Positions 51,644-61,266 of a stretch of DNA of 64,000 bases are shown piece after piece. A program made the position numbers and the translations under genes. Below the pieces are notes generated by a model, which saw nothing but the letters and a program-made list of their open reading frames with translations, was not told where the DNA came from and did no database searches. The stretch comes from Symbiodinium natans. Its lineage: Eukaryota > Sar > Dinophyceae > Suessiales > Symbiodiniaceae. The DNA lies in assembly GCA_905221605.1 (NCBI GenBank), contig CAJNDS010000160.1:1-64000 (forward strand), written 5' to 3'. The number at the start of each line of letters is the position of its first letter. Positions within the stretch are counted from its first letter, which is position 1.

Positions 51644-52668
51644 CTTGGCGGTGCTGAGGGTTTAGGTTTAGGGTTTAGGGTTTAGGGTTTAGGGTTCAGG
51701 GTTCAGGGTTTAGGGTTTAGGGTTTAGAGTTTAGAGTTTTGGGGGAGTTTGAAGTTTGGGGAGCCTTCAACGCCTGAAGACGGAAAGGTCCTGAATGGCT
51801 CTTGAAGCCAAGCCAAAGCACCCCAACTTCCTTGAACCCTAAACCCTAAACCCTAAACCCTAAACCCTAAACCCTTCTTCTCTCGTGCTGCCCCACTTGC
51901 CGCACGGCCGCCCCTGCTCGAATGGCCTCCCCTGAACCCTAAACCCTAAACCCTAAACCCTAAACCCTAAACCCCCTAAACCCTAAACCCTAAACCCTAA
52001 ACCCTCAAGACCAAGGAAAACAGAAATTGTATGCATTTCCATTCCGAAAAGCTCACAAACAGTTTTGTAGCATCGCCCGGAAGTACACTGTCTCCCTTTC
52101 ATCACGAGCTGAAAGCTCCCAACCTTGGGCCCCCCAACAGCTCCAGGCTTCACATCCCTGAGGGGCCCCCCCCAAAACCCGCCACCAAATCGAGAATTTC
52201 CCAGTTTAGGGTTTAGGGTTTGGGGTTTGGGGTTTAGGGTTTAGGTAAATTTATCCGAAGCGGCTTCGGGAGGCCCAATTTTCAATTCATTAAACCTCTA
52301 GGTTCCAACTGAAAGCCTTTCCAGGCCCCTGAAGACGAATTTATTGACCCATATGAAGGGCTGAATGACCCGAAAGCAAAAACCGAAACCCGCTCAAAAC
52401 CCGCCCAAAATGTCCGCCCAAACTCCAGACACAAACCCTATACAGTTTCTATAAACCCTAAACCCGGGAGGCTTTGGGGATGTGGGAGCTCTAAAAAAAT
52501 TGCAAGAATCTCGGTGTTCATTTTTGGAGTTTAAGGTTTAGGGTATATTGCTTCGGGCCCTAAACCCTACACCCTAAACCCCAAACCCCAAATCCTAAAC
52601 CCTAAACCCTACTGGGTGGAAGGAAAGATGTTCGGGGTCCAGGGGTGGGTGAGTTGCCGCTGCGCCAC

Positions 52669-52713
52669 CCCGACGTTTGCGTTCCAGTCGATCAGACTCC
52701 GAACCACATCCAC
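52669..52713 (-). CDS. Ankyrin exon (separate upstream gene)
   Basis: AAGCCAG|GTGGAT start; peptide VDVVRSLIDWNANVG. Completes the repeat started at 53471-53520 through a GC-AG intron. 3' end tentative. Confidence 0.7.
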
Positions 52714-52977
52714 CTGGCTTTTAGCTTTGGGGGGTTTAGGGTTGAGGGTTTTGGGTTTGGGGTTCAGGGTTTAGCGTTCAGGGTCGAGGGTTTAGGGTCT
52801 TTGGGTTTAGGGGTCAGGGGCGCGCCTGAACTCCCTCAACCCTAAATCCAACATCTGTGGGGATCAGCGCGACCTGGGGAAAAATGTGGGGTGGAGCCCC
52901 CAAGCCCCAAACCCTAAACCCAGATTTCGGGCGCAGGTTTTTTGATGAAACTTTCAAGTGAAATAGGCCCGAAGGGT

Positions 52978-53065
52978 TTCTCATATACATATGCATATAT
53001 ATATATATGTATATATATATGTATATATATATATATATGTATATAATATATATATATATATGTAT
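52978..53065. repeat. (AT)n / ATGTAT microsatellite
   Basis: Alternating AT with GTAT and CAT interruptions. Similar AT and GA/CT microsatellites occur at 54116-54290 and 57142-57290. Confidence 0.95.
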
Positions 53066-53470
53066 GCAAAAAAAGGAGGGGGGGACCCTCATAGGGATCC
53101 CTGGGGCTGTACAGGGCCCATATTGGGGCAACTGAGTGTTATTTGGGGATAAACTTAACGGTGCTTTAAAAGGGGGTTTTATGGGGTGGCAGGATTAAGC
53201 GTCCCTTCTAAGGGTCCTCCTAATATCCCTGATTGTACGTCGTGCCTCTACTGCCTCACTTGGCTTTCAGGAGCAACAGCTGCAGCATTCTTTGTTGAAT
53301 CTCAGAAGCCTGCCTGCCCACACGCCCCAAGCGTATATCCCCTGCCACGAAGCCCTAGACCCGGAACCCTAAACCCTAAACCCTAAACCCTCAACCCTAA
53401 ACCCTAAAGGACTACCTCGGGGTCCATGTATATAAACCCTAAAACCCTAAAAGCCCACGGTCAGGAGAGC

Positions 53471-53520
53471 CTGACCATGCGCGATGGCAGTGTGCAGCGG
53501 CGTCCACCCTCGTCGATCTC
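53471..53520 (-). CDS. Ankyrin exon (separate upstream gene)
   Basis: GCAAG|GAGATC start; peptide DRRGWTPLHTAIAHGQ; donor GGTCAG|GCTCTC (GC). CAGG occurs at both splice edges. Confidence 0.8.
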
Positions 53521-53584
53521 CTTGCTGCGGTGTAATATAGGGGGGGCTTAGGGGGTTTAGGGTTTAGGGTTTAGGGTAATTAGA

Positions 53585-53690
53585 ATAGGGTTGTTTGGGG
53601 GATAATATCGTATAATCATAAAGGGACCAAAAGGGAATCATAGTAGCAATTATTCCGACCCCTATACTATTACAAAAGTGGGTTGAAGAT
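53585..53690. repeat. Dispersed element family 3, inverted copy
   Basis: The complement of this segment aligns with 21364-21440 (TATAGGGGTCGGAATAA, ATTCCCTTTTGGTCCCTTT, TTATACGATATTATCCCCC). Confidence 0.65.
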
Positions 53691-54219
53691 GCAGGTTAAA
53701 CGTATCCTAAACCCTACACCCTTAGGGTTTAGGGTTCAGGGTTTTAGGGTTTTGGGATTTTAGGGTCTTTGGGGGTTCTAGGGTTTTTGGGCTTTAGGGT
53801 CGAGGGTCTAGAGTTTAGGGTTTAGAGGCTTACTTAATTAGGCTGGAGCGCCCGGCGCAATGAGGGCCTGAAGACACGAGGGGAGTTGGGGCCGGGGTCT
53901 GTTTAGGGTTTAGGGTTTAGGGTTTGGGGTATAGGGTTTAGGGTTTAGGGTTTAGGGTTTGGGGTTTGGGGTTTAGGGTTTCAGGTTTACGGCTTAGGGG
54001 TTAGGGTTTAGAATTTTGGGTGTAGGGTTTAGGGTTTAGGTATGGGCTTCCGTCGGGACGACTGCCGGAAGATCGGTAGAAGGAACATCGGGAATATGCC
54101 TGTGTACCTACATAGTCTCTCTCTCTATCTCTCTATATATATATATATGCATACGTTTATGTAAATACATATAGATTTTCTCTACGTTTGTACGTAGAGA
54201 AAAGTATAGAGAGATGAAC

Positions 54220-54253
<34 letters not shown>

Positions 54254-54767
54254 GAGAGAGAGAGAAAGAGAAAGAGAAAGAGAAAACCCTCGAGTTTCGA
54301 ATCATGGGCCCCTTACACCCTACAACCCGACAACCAGAAGACCCTAAAAACCTCGAACCCAAACCCCTAAACCCTAAACCCTAAAACCTAAGCCCTAAAC
54401 CCTAAAACATAAACCCTAAACCCTAAACCCTAAACCATAAACCCTAAACCATAAACCCGAAAAGCCCTAACCGACTCGGCCCTTTTCAAGTCTAGAGTCT
54501 ACTGCAACACAGGTTGGGCATTTCGAGTTTAGGGTTTAGGGTTTAGGGTTTCAAGTTTAGGGTTTCGAGTTTAGGGTTTAGGGTTTCGAGTTTAGGGTTT
54601 AGATCCCTGAATTCAGGTCCCTTGTTGGGGGTTCCTATGAGAGCACAAGAGATACTCACTCGGGAAGCCTTTCGTTCCTAAGAACGCCCGATGAGTTTAG
54701 AGGGTTCATTCAGGGTTTTCGGGGTTTTGGAGTTTCTTGGTAGCCCTGTAACCATATTGTTAATACT

Positions 54768-54830
54768 ATAAGAAGGGTACCCTTTCTGGGGTTGGTTGCT
54801 TTAGAAGGGAACCTTGACCCAAAAGAAGGG
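54768..54830. repeat. Dispersed element family 4, copy b
   Basis: See 22741-22800. A neighbouring stretch 54830-55080 has open frames on both strands without a recognisable domain. Confidence 0.5.
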
Positions 54831-55084
54831 CAAAAGGCTACCACAGGGCTACCCAGGTTGAGGGCTGTTAGGTAAATGGGTACTTTCCGAACTTAACTAG
54901 GGTCCAAATTATATGGCGGCACCCTTTTGCAAAGGTATCCCAAAGAGGGAACCCCAATTCAGAGAACGACCCAAATGGACCGACAACACAAAAGAAGACG
55001 GTAAGCGAGCGGCTCGGGTTCGGGAAGACTCGGTCGCGCAGCCTCTGACGGCCGGAGGCACGAAGCCGCATCAGCTCAAGTCCG

Positions 55085-55340
55085 GGTTTAGGGTTTAGGG
55101 TTTAGGGTTTAGGGTTTAGGGTTTAGGGTGGTTTAGGGTTTAGGGTTGTTTAGGGTTTCGGGCTTAGGGTTGAGGAGGAGCGTTTCTGGGGGGTTGTCCA
55201 CATCCAGGGTCCAGGGTTCAGGGTATGGGAAGCGAACTTTAGGTAGCTTGGTGGTGGGCACTCCCAATCCTGACACCCTAAACCCTAAACCCTAAACCCT
55301 AAACCCTAAACCCTGAACCCTAAACCCTAAACCCACAAAC
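55085..55340. repeat. Opposed telomere-like arrays
   Basis: TTTAGGG (55085-55150) and AAACCCT (55274-55335) around a unique 120-bp island. Further right, 55390-55540 consists of GGTACTTA-type degenerate repeats. Confidence 0.85.
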
Positions 55341-56267
55341 CAAGCCCCCAGGATTGGCACCACGTTCAGTTTCCGAAACCCTAAACTGTTTAGGGGGTGT
55401 TTGGGTACTTAGGGGAGTTAAGGGTACTTAAGGGTGCTTAGGTTACTCAGGGTACTTCAGGGTACTTAAGGGTACTTAAGGGTACTCAAGGGTACTTACG
55501 GTACTTAGGGTACTCAGGTTACCTACGGTACTTAGTGCTTAGGGTTTGCCAGCGTCTGGCACCCCTTTGTAGGGAAGCTTTTGTTGGGCGTTCAGGCTTT
55601 AGGGTTTAGGGTTTAGGGTTTGGGGTTTGGGGTTTGGGGTTTGGGGTTTGGGGATTGGCTATGTGGTGGGATTAGGAGGTTTAGGGGGCTTTATGGCTTG
55701 ATGGGGCTTTCGAGATCAACCCTACGCCCTGAACAGTATACCCTCAACCCCCAAACCCTAAATCCTTCCAGACAGATCCTACCACGGAAGGTCGGAAGCA
55801 AAAGGGTTCGAGGATGCTGAGCTGTGAGAAATTCGTGCACGTCCACATGCGACTACGACTCAAGTACCCTAAAAAAGAGAAGGGCAGCCTTTTTCCTGTG
55901 GAATGTGCTTACCAACCCGGAAGAGGGCTACCACCAGAACTCTAACTCGGCAGGGCAACGGTCCCCTGAAAAGTTTGGAGGTTTGGGGATGTTTTAGGGT
56001 TGAGAGTTTGGGGTTGAGGGATGCTTTAGGGTTGAGAGTTTAGGGTGTAGGGGTGTTTTTTGAGGTTTAGGGTTTAGGGTTTAGTTTAGGGTTGCTTCAG
56101 ATTTCAGGGTCTCGGGATGTGTTGGACATCTTTTCGTTCTCTAGATTAGTAGGCTTTGAGTGGTGCCGGCCTACGAATAGGGGCCCCCAAAAGGGATGTT
56201 TAGGGTTTAGGGTTTAGGGTTTAGGGTTTAGGGTTTAGGGTTTAGGGTTTGAAGTTTAGGGCCCGGG

Positions 56268-56322
56268 CATCAGCCGCGCAATTCGGAGATGCCCCAGCCA
56301 GGAAGCAAAGTAGAGGGGCGTC
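56268..56322 (-). CDS. Ankyrin exon (separate upstream gene)
   Basis: TTGAG|GACGCC start; peptide TPLYFASWLGHLRIARL. Joined to 56669-56719 by a GA-AG intron; AGGAC occurs at both edges. 3' end tentative. Confidence 0.7.
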
Positions 56323-56668
56323 CTCAAGACGTCTAGCCCTAAACTCTAAACCCTAAACCCTAAGCCCTAAACCCGAAACCCTAAAGCGCTATTCCCCTAA
56401 ACTTTCCGAAAACCACAGGCAGCAAACGTGAGTTGGAATAAGCTGGTGACCCAAACAAGCAACACAAGCATGCTGCGCCACACGGACGCAGCGCAATTCG
56501 GTTGCTTTCTCGCCGGGTAACGACTAAACCCTTTCAGCCACAAAACACCCCCAAAGCAGCGGCCGGGTTAAGCCCAGAGCCCTAAACCCTACACCCTACA
56601 CCCTAAACCCTAAACCCTACACTTTAAACCCTAAGCCCTAAATCCTAAACTCTAAACCCTAAACGGTC

Positions 56669-56719
56669 CTTTGCTTCTTGTCAGCTCTATTCATGTCGGC
56701 CTTGGTTTTCAGCAGAAGC
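56669..56719 (-). CDS. Ankyrin exon (separate upstream gene)
   Basis: GCGAG|GCTTCTG start; peptide LLLKTKADMNRADKKQ; donor CAAAG|GACCG (GA). Second helix and loop. Confidence 0.7.
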
Positions 56720-57119
56720 CTCGCGAGCACGCGCCAGCTTGTTCAGACTTGACGTGCTCTTGAGGGTCTCCAGGGAACCTAAACCCTAAACCCTAAACCG
56801 ACCCAAAACCCTAAACCCTAAACCCGAAAATAAGGCTAACTGCAACTAGATGGGTGATAATACAACCAGATGGGTAAAACTACAACTGAAATCTTGAAAA
56901 CTGGCTTAGATGGGGGATAATACAACCAGATGGGTCATAATACAACTGGGGGTCCTTAGGGTCTTAGAGTGGGATGCCACGGGTCTGGAGGGTTGTTGCT
57001 GAGTCGTTGGGCACCAAGAGCTCTGGAAGCTTTTTGTTGAGTCGTTGCAACTTCCAATAGCGTTCTTTTTCAGCGCAAAGGTGGTTGAGAAGAAACATCT
57101 CCCGGCCACTGCGGCCTCT

Positions 57120-57360
57120 CTTGAGGGGGGGGGGGGGTAATTTACTCTCTCTCTCTCTCTCTCTCTCTATCTACATGTATAATTTATATACTCTATACAG
57201 ACATATAAACAGGTTATACATACACGAATATGATAATAAGTATAATATATACATATATATATATATATGTATTGATATATGTATTGCAATTTTTTAGACT
57301 CATTTATTGGAATATTAGATAGAATATAAGTATTCTATTGTGTACTCTATGTTCGTGATA
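57120..57360. repeat. G-run, (CT)n and AT-rich microsatellite block
   Basis: A run of about 12 G, then CT dinucleotides, then AT-rich sequence with (AT)n. No gene. Confidence 0.8.
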
Positions 57361-58500
57361 TGCCGCAAGGAGAAGGGACGAATCATATGGACTTTCTGCA
57401 GGGCATGTCCCAACTTATAAAGGCACCGCAATAGCCAGTTCCGGTTTCTCCCGTTTGGGCCAGACCACAAACATGGCTCAGTTGTGTTTTCTCCCGTTTG
57501 GTTGTGTTTCGACCCAGTCGCCCCTAAACCCTAAACCCTAAGACTCATAGGTTCCCCTACTACCCCCCCCACCCCCCTCTATAGTACTCTCTCTAGGTCC
57601 CCCCCCCCCCCCCCCATGATTAAGGCTATTTAGGGATAACGCATGACAAACCCTAAGAAATAGCTCATTAGGGTTCAGGGTACCCTACCTAAACCCTCTA
57701 ATTAAACCCTATTAGAATTCAGGGTACCTAAACCCTGGGTTCAAGGTTTAGGGTTTAGGTTGGGGTTCTAAACCCTGCGGGGGCTTAGGGTTGAGGGTTC
57801 AGGGTTTCGGATTTACTGGAGTCTACTTTGCCGGGTATTACCTGGGCTTAATAATGGCTTCTACGTGCCAACATGCATGTTGCATGGGAACAGAGGGTCG
57901 CCGTCTGGTTTGATTGGCTTTTGGAGCCTGAAGGTGCCTAAGTTTCAGGGTTTAGGGTTTAGGGTTTCGGATTTCGGGTTTAGGGTTCAGGGTTTAGGGG
58001 TTAGGGTTTCGGGTTTCAGCCATCCCCAAAAACCAGATATAGCCAGGTCTCTAGAACTGGACGATCGGAGATGATATATGCTTCCAAACTGGCGCCCCGG
58101 CAGTTTTCAATAAAGATTATGTTAACCCCAAACCCGAATCCCCCAACTCCAGAATAGGAGCCCCATAAGAATCACATGATTCTGATAGTCATCGCCTCCA
58201 TCGCGTTGAGGGCTGGGACTTTGGATGGGACCACCGGAAAAGTTGATAATTTATGTGGTTTAGGGAGTTTTTGCCGGCTTACAGGGTTCAGGGATGGCTG
58301 TTTCGTGAAAAGACGGTTTAGGCGCTTGTTCACGCGGCTGGCGGTACTTTTCGACGAATTGCTTAAGAGCACCCCAAAAAAACAATAAACATGTGCTTCC
58401 TTCTATAAGGGTAATATGGGGCATTTTATACTTCTATTTTTTCTCTAATTTTTGCAAAAAAAGCGGGTTCTTAAGCAAATGCTACTTTTGGGTGCGCGCG

Positions 58501-58641
58501 CTAAAGCAAGCTGCACCGTAAAAGGGCCGCATCATCCTCGGCCAGCCGATGCAACGCATCCCGCGCGCTGCCGGCAGCTGGCTTGGATGCTCGCGGCGCC
58601 ATGTTCGCGATCATTTCGAGCATTTCGGCCCTCTCTTGGTC
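58501..58641 (-). CDS. Candidate second exon of the phosphatase gene
   Basis: Begins at CCCTAG|GACC, directly at the edge of a telomeric array. Gives 46 codons (DQERAEMLEMIANMAPRAS ... DALHRLAEDDAALLR) and a TAG stop. In phase with the phosphatase frame if a GC donor at CTGGAT|GCAGGT (58799) is used, making a 158-bp intron. Composition is clearly coding-like. Confidence 0.5.
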   Translation of the reverse strand, partial: DQERAEMLEMIANMAPRASKPAAGSARDALHRLAEDDAALLRCSLL

Positions 58642-58690
58642 CTAGGGTTTAGGGTTTAGGGTTTAGGGTTTAGGGTTTAGGGATACTGAA
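58642..58690. repeat. TTTAGGG array in possible phosphatase intron
   Basis: Six TTTAGGG units. On the minus strand its last CCCTAG gives the AG acceptor of the 58501-58641 exon. Confidence 0.85.
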
Positions 58691-58724
58691 CTTGGAACTC
58701 GAGCAAAAATTGCAATCTTAGGAA

Positions 58725-59267
58725 TTATAGTGCCCAAACATCACAAATTATTCCAAAGTATCCCGACGGGTCGGGGAAGTGGGATGCTGGACCACCTGCA
58801 TCCAGCCGATCCTGCCAAGAGAGTAGAGCACGCAGGAAGCCGGCATTCGGCTGTATGATTGGGCGGCGCTCTTTCACAAACTGCAGGCACCGCCATACCG
58901 AAGCGCCTTTGGGAACACCCAGCTGCAACTTTGCCAAGAGAGCAACGACTATCGAGGCGGATCGCGACACGCCACACATGCAGTGAACCAGCAGACGCAT
59001 GTCCTGCGGCTGGTTGGCCATGACCCAGTCGTACGCAGATTCAAAGGCATCCAACATCTGATCTTCAGACGCTGCGTGGTCTTCGATGTTGATGTTGAGA
59101 TACTGTATGGTCCTGCCCGTGTCAAACTTGTTCGGAGCACAGCCGTTCGTAGCATTGATGATATGCGTGAAATGATAGCCTCCTTCGCCGCACACAACCG
59201 CCTCGTCAAGGGCGGCGGTCATATCAGAGAGAAACAGAAAGTCAGGGACGACGACGGTTACACCCAT
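58725..59267 (-). CDS. Dual-specificity protein phosphatase (DSP family)
   Basis: 181-codon open frame including stop (180 residues). The residue stretch near 115 reads LLVHCMCGVSRSASIVVALL and contains the cysteine-phosphatase signature HCX5R-S: catalytic Cys, P-loop and Arg all present. Upstream NINIEDHAASEDQMLDAF supplies the Asp region expected before the signature; downstream ERRPIIQPNAGFLRALLSW matches the conserved N-x-x-F-x-x-Q/L-L end of DSPs. Length fits a small atypical DSP that dephosphorylates phospho-Ser/Thr/Tyr proteins; substrate unknown. The ATG follows a long open stretch after a TAG, so the start is plausible. If spliced to 58501-58641 the native C-terminus would replace the last 24 residues. 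The only complete conventional domain in the window, on the same strand as the ankyrin genes. Confidence 0.85.
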   Translation of the reverse strand: MGVTVVVPDFLFLSDMTAALDEAVVCGEGGYHFTHIINATNGCAPNKFDTGRTIQYLNINIEDHAASEDQMLDAFESAYDWVMANQPQDMRLLVHCMCGVSRSASIVVALLAKLQLGVPKGASVWRCLQFVKERRPIIQPNAGFLRALLSWQDRLDAGGPASHFPDPSGYFGIICDVWAL

Positions 59268-59719
59268 CTCCCAGTTTGAGGTTCCTACGTTCCTACTCGA
59301 ATATACGGAGCCGCAATTTAGGGTGCTCTAGACGTGACCATAGCTTGCAGTATGTTGGACGGCATCGTCATCTTACTCTGTGCTTTCTTGCAGGCTGCTT
59401 TCTCCGAAGCCTCTAGTACCCAACTAGCCCTAAACCCTGATCCCTAAACACATCTTAAAGTCACCCTACACCCTCAACCCTGATCCCTAAAGAGCCCAAA
59501 CCCTAACACCCAAAACCCAAGACCCTAAACCCTAGAACCCAATGACTCAACCGACCCTGAGCATTGGCTTGATCCAGCTGAAAATGCTCTCAGACAAAGA
59601 ATGTGCGCGGGCTGTCAAATTGAAGGGTTGTGGCCTAGGGTCTGGCAGTTTAGGGTTTAAGTTTAGGGCTTTGGGCGGCTTTGGGCGTAAGTCACCGAAC
59701 ACCAAGCCAATCATCACAG

Positions 59720-59798
59720 ACATCGCGATGCCCCTAAACCCTAAACCCTAAACCCTAAACCCTAAACCCTAAACCCTAAACCCTAAACCCTAAACCCC
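59720..59798. repeat. AAACCCT array
   Basis: About 10 perfect units; followed by unique sequence and a G-run (59876-59890). No gene recognised in 59290-60140. Confidence 0.9.
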
Positions 59799-60149
59799 CA
59801 CACGCAGACAAACACCAAGACACATCTAATCACATTCTTGAGAGACGTCCGAACCTGCCAGGTAGGGACTGACTGGGGGGGGGGGGGGGGATCCCACGGA
59901 GTAACCGATGGTGCCGGCGGTTGATGGTGCTCAACGGTACAAGCTAAGGTTTAGGGCTTCAACGCGTAAGGAAAGTGGTGTACTCTGATATGCCCTATAT
60001 ACATAACGTGGAAAACAATCTCAAGGCGTGTGTCGGTGTAGGGCGAAACCACCCTAAACCCCACACCCTAAATCCTAAACCCTAAACCATAAACCCTAAA
60101 CCCTAAACCCGAACCCTAAACCGTGAAACCTAAAGTCATAGCTGCAGCC

Positions 60150-60195
60150 ACGGAGCTTGACAACGCTGACATGGCCCCGCTGTACTGCCACAAAC
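60150..60195 (-). CDS. Ankyrin-like exon
   Basis: GCCTAG|GTTTGT start; peptide VAVQRGHVSVVKL matches the G-H-x-x-V-V-K-L centre of an ankyrin repeat. It does not join 60954-61028 directly, so at least one exon is missing between them or it belongs to another unit. Confidence 0.55.
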
Positions 60196-60781
60196 CTAGG
60201 CTCAGGTTTAGGGTTTAGGGTTTAGAGTTTGGGGTTTGGGGTTTGGGGTTTAGGGTTTAGGGTTTAGGTCCCAGGAGTCCGGGAAGGTGCTTCTAGAATT
60301 GAACCGTAAGGTTTGCAGGATTTAGGATTCAGGATCTGTAGGGCGTTAGGGCTGAGGGTTTAGGGCTGTAGGATTTAAGGCTTTAGGGTTGAGGGTTTAG
60401 GGTTTGAGGGTTTATTGGGGTTTTGCTTCTGAGTTTGGTTTTCCTGTGACTTCTCCCTATGTCTCATGCGCCGGGTCCCAAAGCAACACGTGCGAGTTGG
60501 GGTTTAGGATTTAGCAGGGTTCAGGGTTTAGGGTTGTGATCTGGTGAACTTGGCGACTCCTCAAAATCATCGTCCCTTTCAGGGGAGCACGTCTCGCACT
60601 AGAAATGACCATCAGCTCAGAACGTACATGAGCCATCGGGGCACTCAGAATACAGCGACCTCAGGTTAGGGTTTGGGGATTGTTGCATTCGAGAGCGGAA
60701 TCAGGTTCCCCCCCTAAACGAAAAGCCTTAGGGGTTAGGGCTTCAGGGCGGAGGCTTCAAGGTTTAGGGTTGGAGTTTACC

Positions 60782-60903
60782 ATGTTCCCCCTTATACCAA
60801 CAGTCCTTAATGTGGATTATGGTACCGTGCCCCCGATTATAATCCTCATTAAGGACTGTTAGTGCAGATCCCTATTCAGGACTGCTAGTACAAGTGGGAA
60901 CAT
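60782..60903. mobile_element. MITE, ATGTTCCCCCTTATAC family, copy b
   Basis: 122 bp; ends ATGTTCCCCCTTATACCAAC and inverted ATGTTCCCACTTGTACTAGC. An internal inverted pair ACAGTCCTTAATG / CATTAAGGACTGT gives a second hairpin. Confidence 0.75.
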
Positions 60904-60953
60904 TGCCCTAAGCCCTTAACCCTAAACCCTAAACCCTAAACCCTAGGGTTCAC

Positions 60954-61028
60954 CATGCTTCTCAAGAGGCAAGGGGGTCCATCCACCGGATTCCGCAGCG
61001 TCAATCTGCGCCCGCGCCTCCAGCAAAC
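60954..61028 (-). CDS. Ankyrin exon, gene A
   Basis: CCCCCCAG|GTTTGC start; peptide LLEARAQIDAAESGGWTPL; donor GCATG|GTGAAC. GT-AG junction with 61894-61981 at exact spacing. Confidence 0.8.
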
Positions 61029-61101
61029 CTGGGGGGAGAAAAGGCTTCAGCTACAATGGTTCTTAAGGGAGGCTTAGGGGTTTGGGGTTTAGGGTTAGGG
61101 T

Positions 61102-61182
<81 letters not shown>

Positions 61183-61220
61183 GGCTGAGGGCTGAGGGCT
61201 GAGGGCTGAGGGCTGAGGGC

Positions 61221-61266
<46 letters not shown>

